A stretch of 64,000 nt of DNA from Neocallimastix lanati (nom. inval.) (taxonomy: Eukaryota > Neocallimastigomycota > Neocallimastigomycetes > Neocallimastigales > Neocallimastigaceae), in contig JACVTC010000002.1 in the NCBI GenBank assembly GCA_016946835.1, forward strand, positions 3,704,001-3,768,000, read 5' to 3'. Position numbers and translations under genes: made by a program. The notes under the pieces are model-generated. The model worked only from the letters and a program-made list of their open reading frames with translations, did no database searches and was not told the DNA's origin. Each line of letters starts with the position of its first letter. Within the stretch, counting starts at the first letter, position 1. Shown here one piece after another: positions 62,936 to 64,000 of the stretch.

Positions 62936-64000
62936 TTCGTTTTTAGTTAATAATTTTTTTATTGTAAATTAACGAGGTTATTAAATACGAATAAATTTGA
63001 AAGTCCAACTTTAAAAATATAATTTAACAAGTAATTTAATATCGAATCAAATTTTAAAACAATATATCTTAGTAATTTTTGAAAATAATAATTTTATTTG
63101 CTTTCTTTAGTAAGTATAAGCTCGAAATCCTTATCGACAACTTAGTAGAAATTATAAAGCACGAGGTTCTTTTCGACTACTTTTTTAAGAATAATTTTAA
63201 GTTCGAAATCTTTATCGACAACTTAATAGAATAATTTTAAGTTCGAAATCTTTATCGACAACTTAATAGAATATTTTTCAAGCTCGAAATCTTTATCGAC
63301 CACTTGAATTTTGTAATTTAGTATATTTGTAGTAATAAATTTAGAAGCAAAGTTTTATTTATTATTTTCACCTTTCAAAAATTTTTCTTTTTAAACGATA
63401 AATATTGTATTGTTATAGCTAATAAAATTATTAATTAATTATAATTATTAAATACAAAAAAATAATCTTTATTGTCGTACAATCTGATAGTACACACTGT
63501 CTGACGTGCAGCTTACCTAATGGTGTCATGCCACGCGTGTGCCACGATTACTATATTCAATATAAAATATAGCAGTTCAGAGCCCACTAGCCCAATTACT
63601 ATGTAGGATAAACTTAATCCGATAATCTATGTACGGAATAAAAAAATTTTAAAAGTATTCAATAATATTTTTATTAACTAATAAAAATTAACTAAAAACA
63701 CAATATTTTCAAAGTAAATTAAGATTCTATTACAGGAATTATATAACAAATAAAGTACCAGTAATAAAAAAAAATAAAAAAAATTTAAATGGCGAAGTTA
63801 GCCAAAGTCTGATACTTTATATAATAAAGTGCCTTATAACTAGCACAAAGAAAAGTAAAAAAAATTATATAAAAAAAACAATCTTACGCCTTCGGTGACG
63901 TAAGCTCCTTATTCGCCAGTGCTTGGAAAGTACCCGCACCTTCGTGTGTTGAAACGTTGAAGGTTGAACTATTATTACCGGGTCGGTAACCAAATACCTT
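62936..64000 (-). other. Leader or possible 5' LTR region of the Gypsy element
   Basis: Upstream of gag the sequence has a 40-base tandem repeat (63121-63305), an A/T-rich block, and GC-richer patches at 63470-63640 and 63880-64000. The latter includes hairpins such as CTTACG...CGTAAG (63884-63905) and TACCG...CGGTA (63977-63989). These could belong to a long leader or LTR that runs off the window. No primer-binding site was recognised. Confidence 0.45.
63121..63305. repeat. 40-bp tandem repeat in the Gypsy leader
   Basis: TCGAAATCTTTATCGACAAC recurs at 63122, 63203, 63243 and 63284 (one has CC for CT, one CC for AC) with 40-41 base spacing, and a degenerate copy near 63160. Read on minus it is GTTGTCGATAAAGATTTCGA. 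Confidence 0.85.

Noticed and set aside
63121-63305. CRISPR array
   Set aside because: Regular 40-base units are simple tandem repeats without unique spacers, in a eukaryotic retroelement leader.

Overview
The window is nuclear DNA of an anaerobic gut fungus (Neocallimastigomycota; genus not determined). The clues are extreme A/T richness with long homopolymers and ATT/AAT arrays, short genes with compact GT-AG introns separated by kilobases of A/T-rich DNA, a secreted esterase with two tandem fungal cellulosome dockerins, a receptor that joins a bacterial-type solute-binding domain to seven membrane helices, and a CDKL-type kinase as expected in a flagellated zoosporic fungus.

Layout. 0-2 kb: five-exon CDKL-like kinase (minus). 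6.2-8.5 kb: single-pass membrane protein with a cytoplasmic SH3 domain and an alternating Arg/Asp repeat tail (plus). 9-13.4 kb: relics of at least three related non-LTR (LINE) families, nested and mostly minus-strand, including a 5'-truncated copy of LINE A with a target-site duplication. 13.9-16.7 kb: GRP94, the ER HSP90, with signal peptide and KDEL (minus, two exons). 22.0-26.6 kb: 1544-residue ankyrin-repeat protein in three super-modules (plus). 28.2-29.1 kb: bacterial-like NmrA/QOR2-type NAD(P)-binding protein (plus). 30.0-30.2 kb: perfect (AAT)75 array. 31.2-31.6 kb: a tRNA-like SINE with 14-bp target-site duplications. 33.5-35.0 kb: dockerin-bearing SGNH/GDSL esterase (plus). 35.9-44.0 kb: a nearly intact LINE A between two ~1.1-kb direct copies of the 3' part of an older LINE B. 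45.3-48.1 kb: periplasmic-binding-protein/7TM class C receptor-like gene (minus, at least four exons). 49.1-50.5 kb: GH78 alpha-L-rhamnosidase pseudogene with its N-terminal part on plus and C-terminal part on minus. 56.5-56.8 kb: a short inverted-repeat element (MITE). 58.0-62.9 kb: a Ty3/Gypsy element (minus) with intact gag and pol joined by a textbook -1 frameshift site.

Functionally, the esterase and the broken rhamnosidase belong to plant-wall breakdown and look bacterial in origin. The binding-protein receptor could sense extracellular solutes. GRP94 serves the secretory route such enzymes use. CDKL kinases are linked to flagella elsewhere. There is no operon structure. Much of the interest lies in mobile DNA: a SINE, LINEs with normal and giant duplications, a MITE, and a Gypsy element with a predicted recoding signal. 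I see no rRNA, functional tRNA or CRISPR array.
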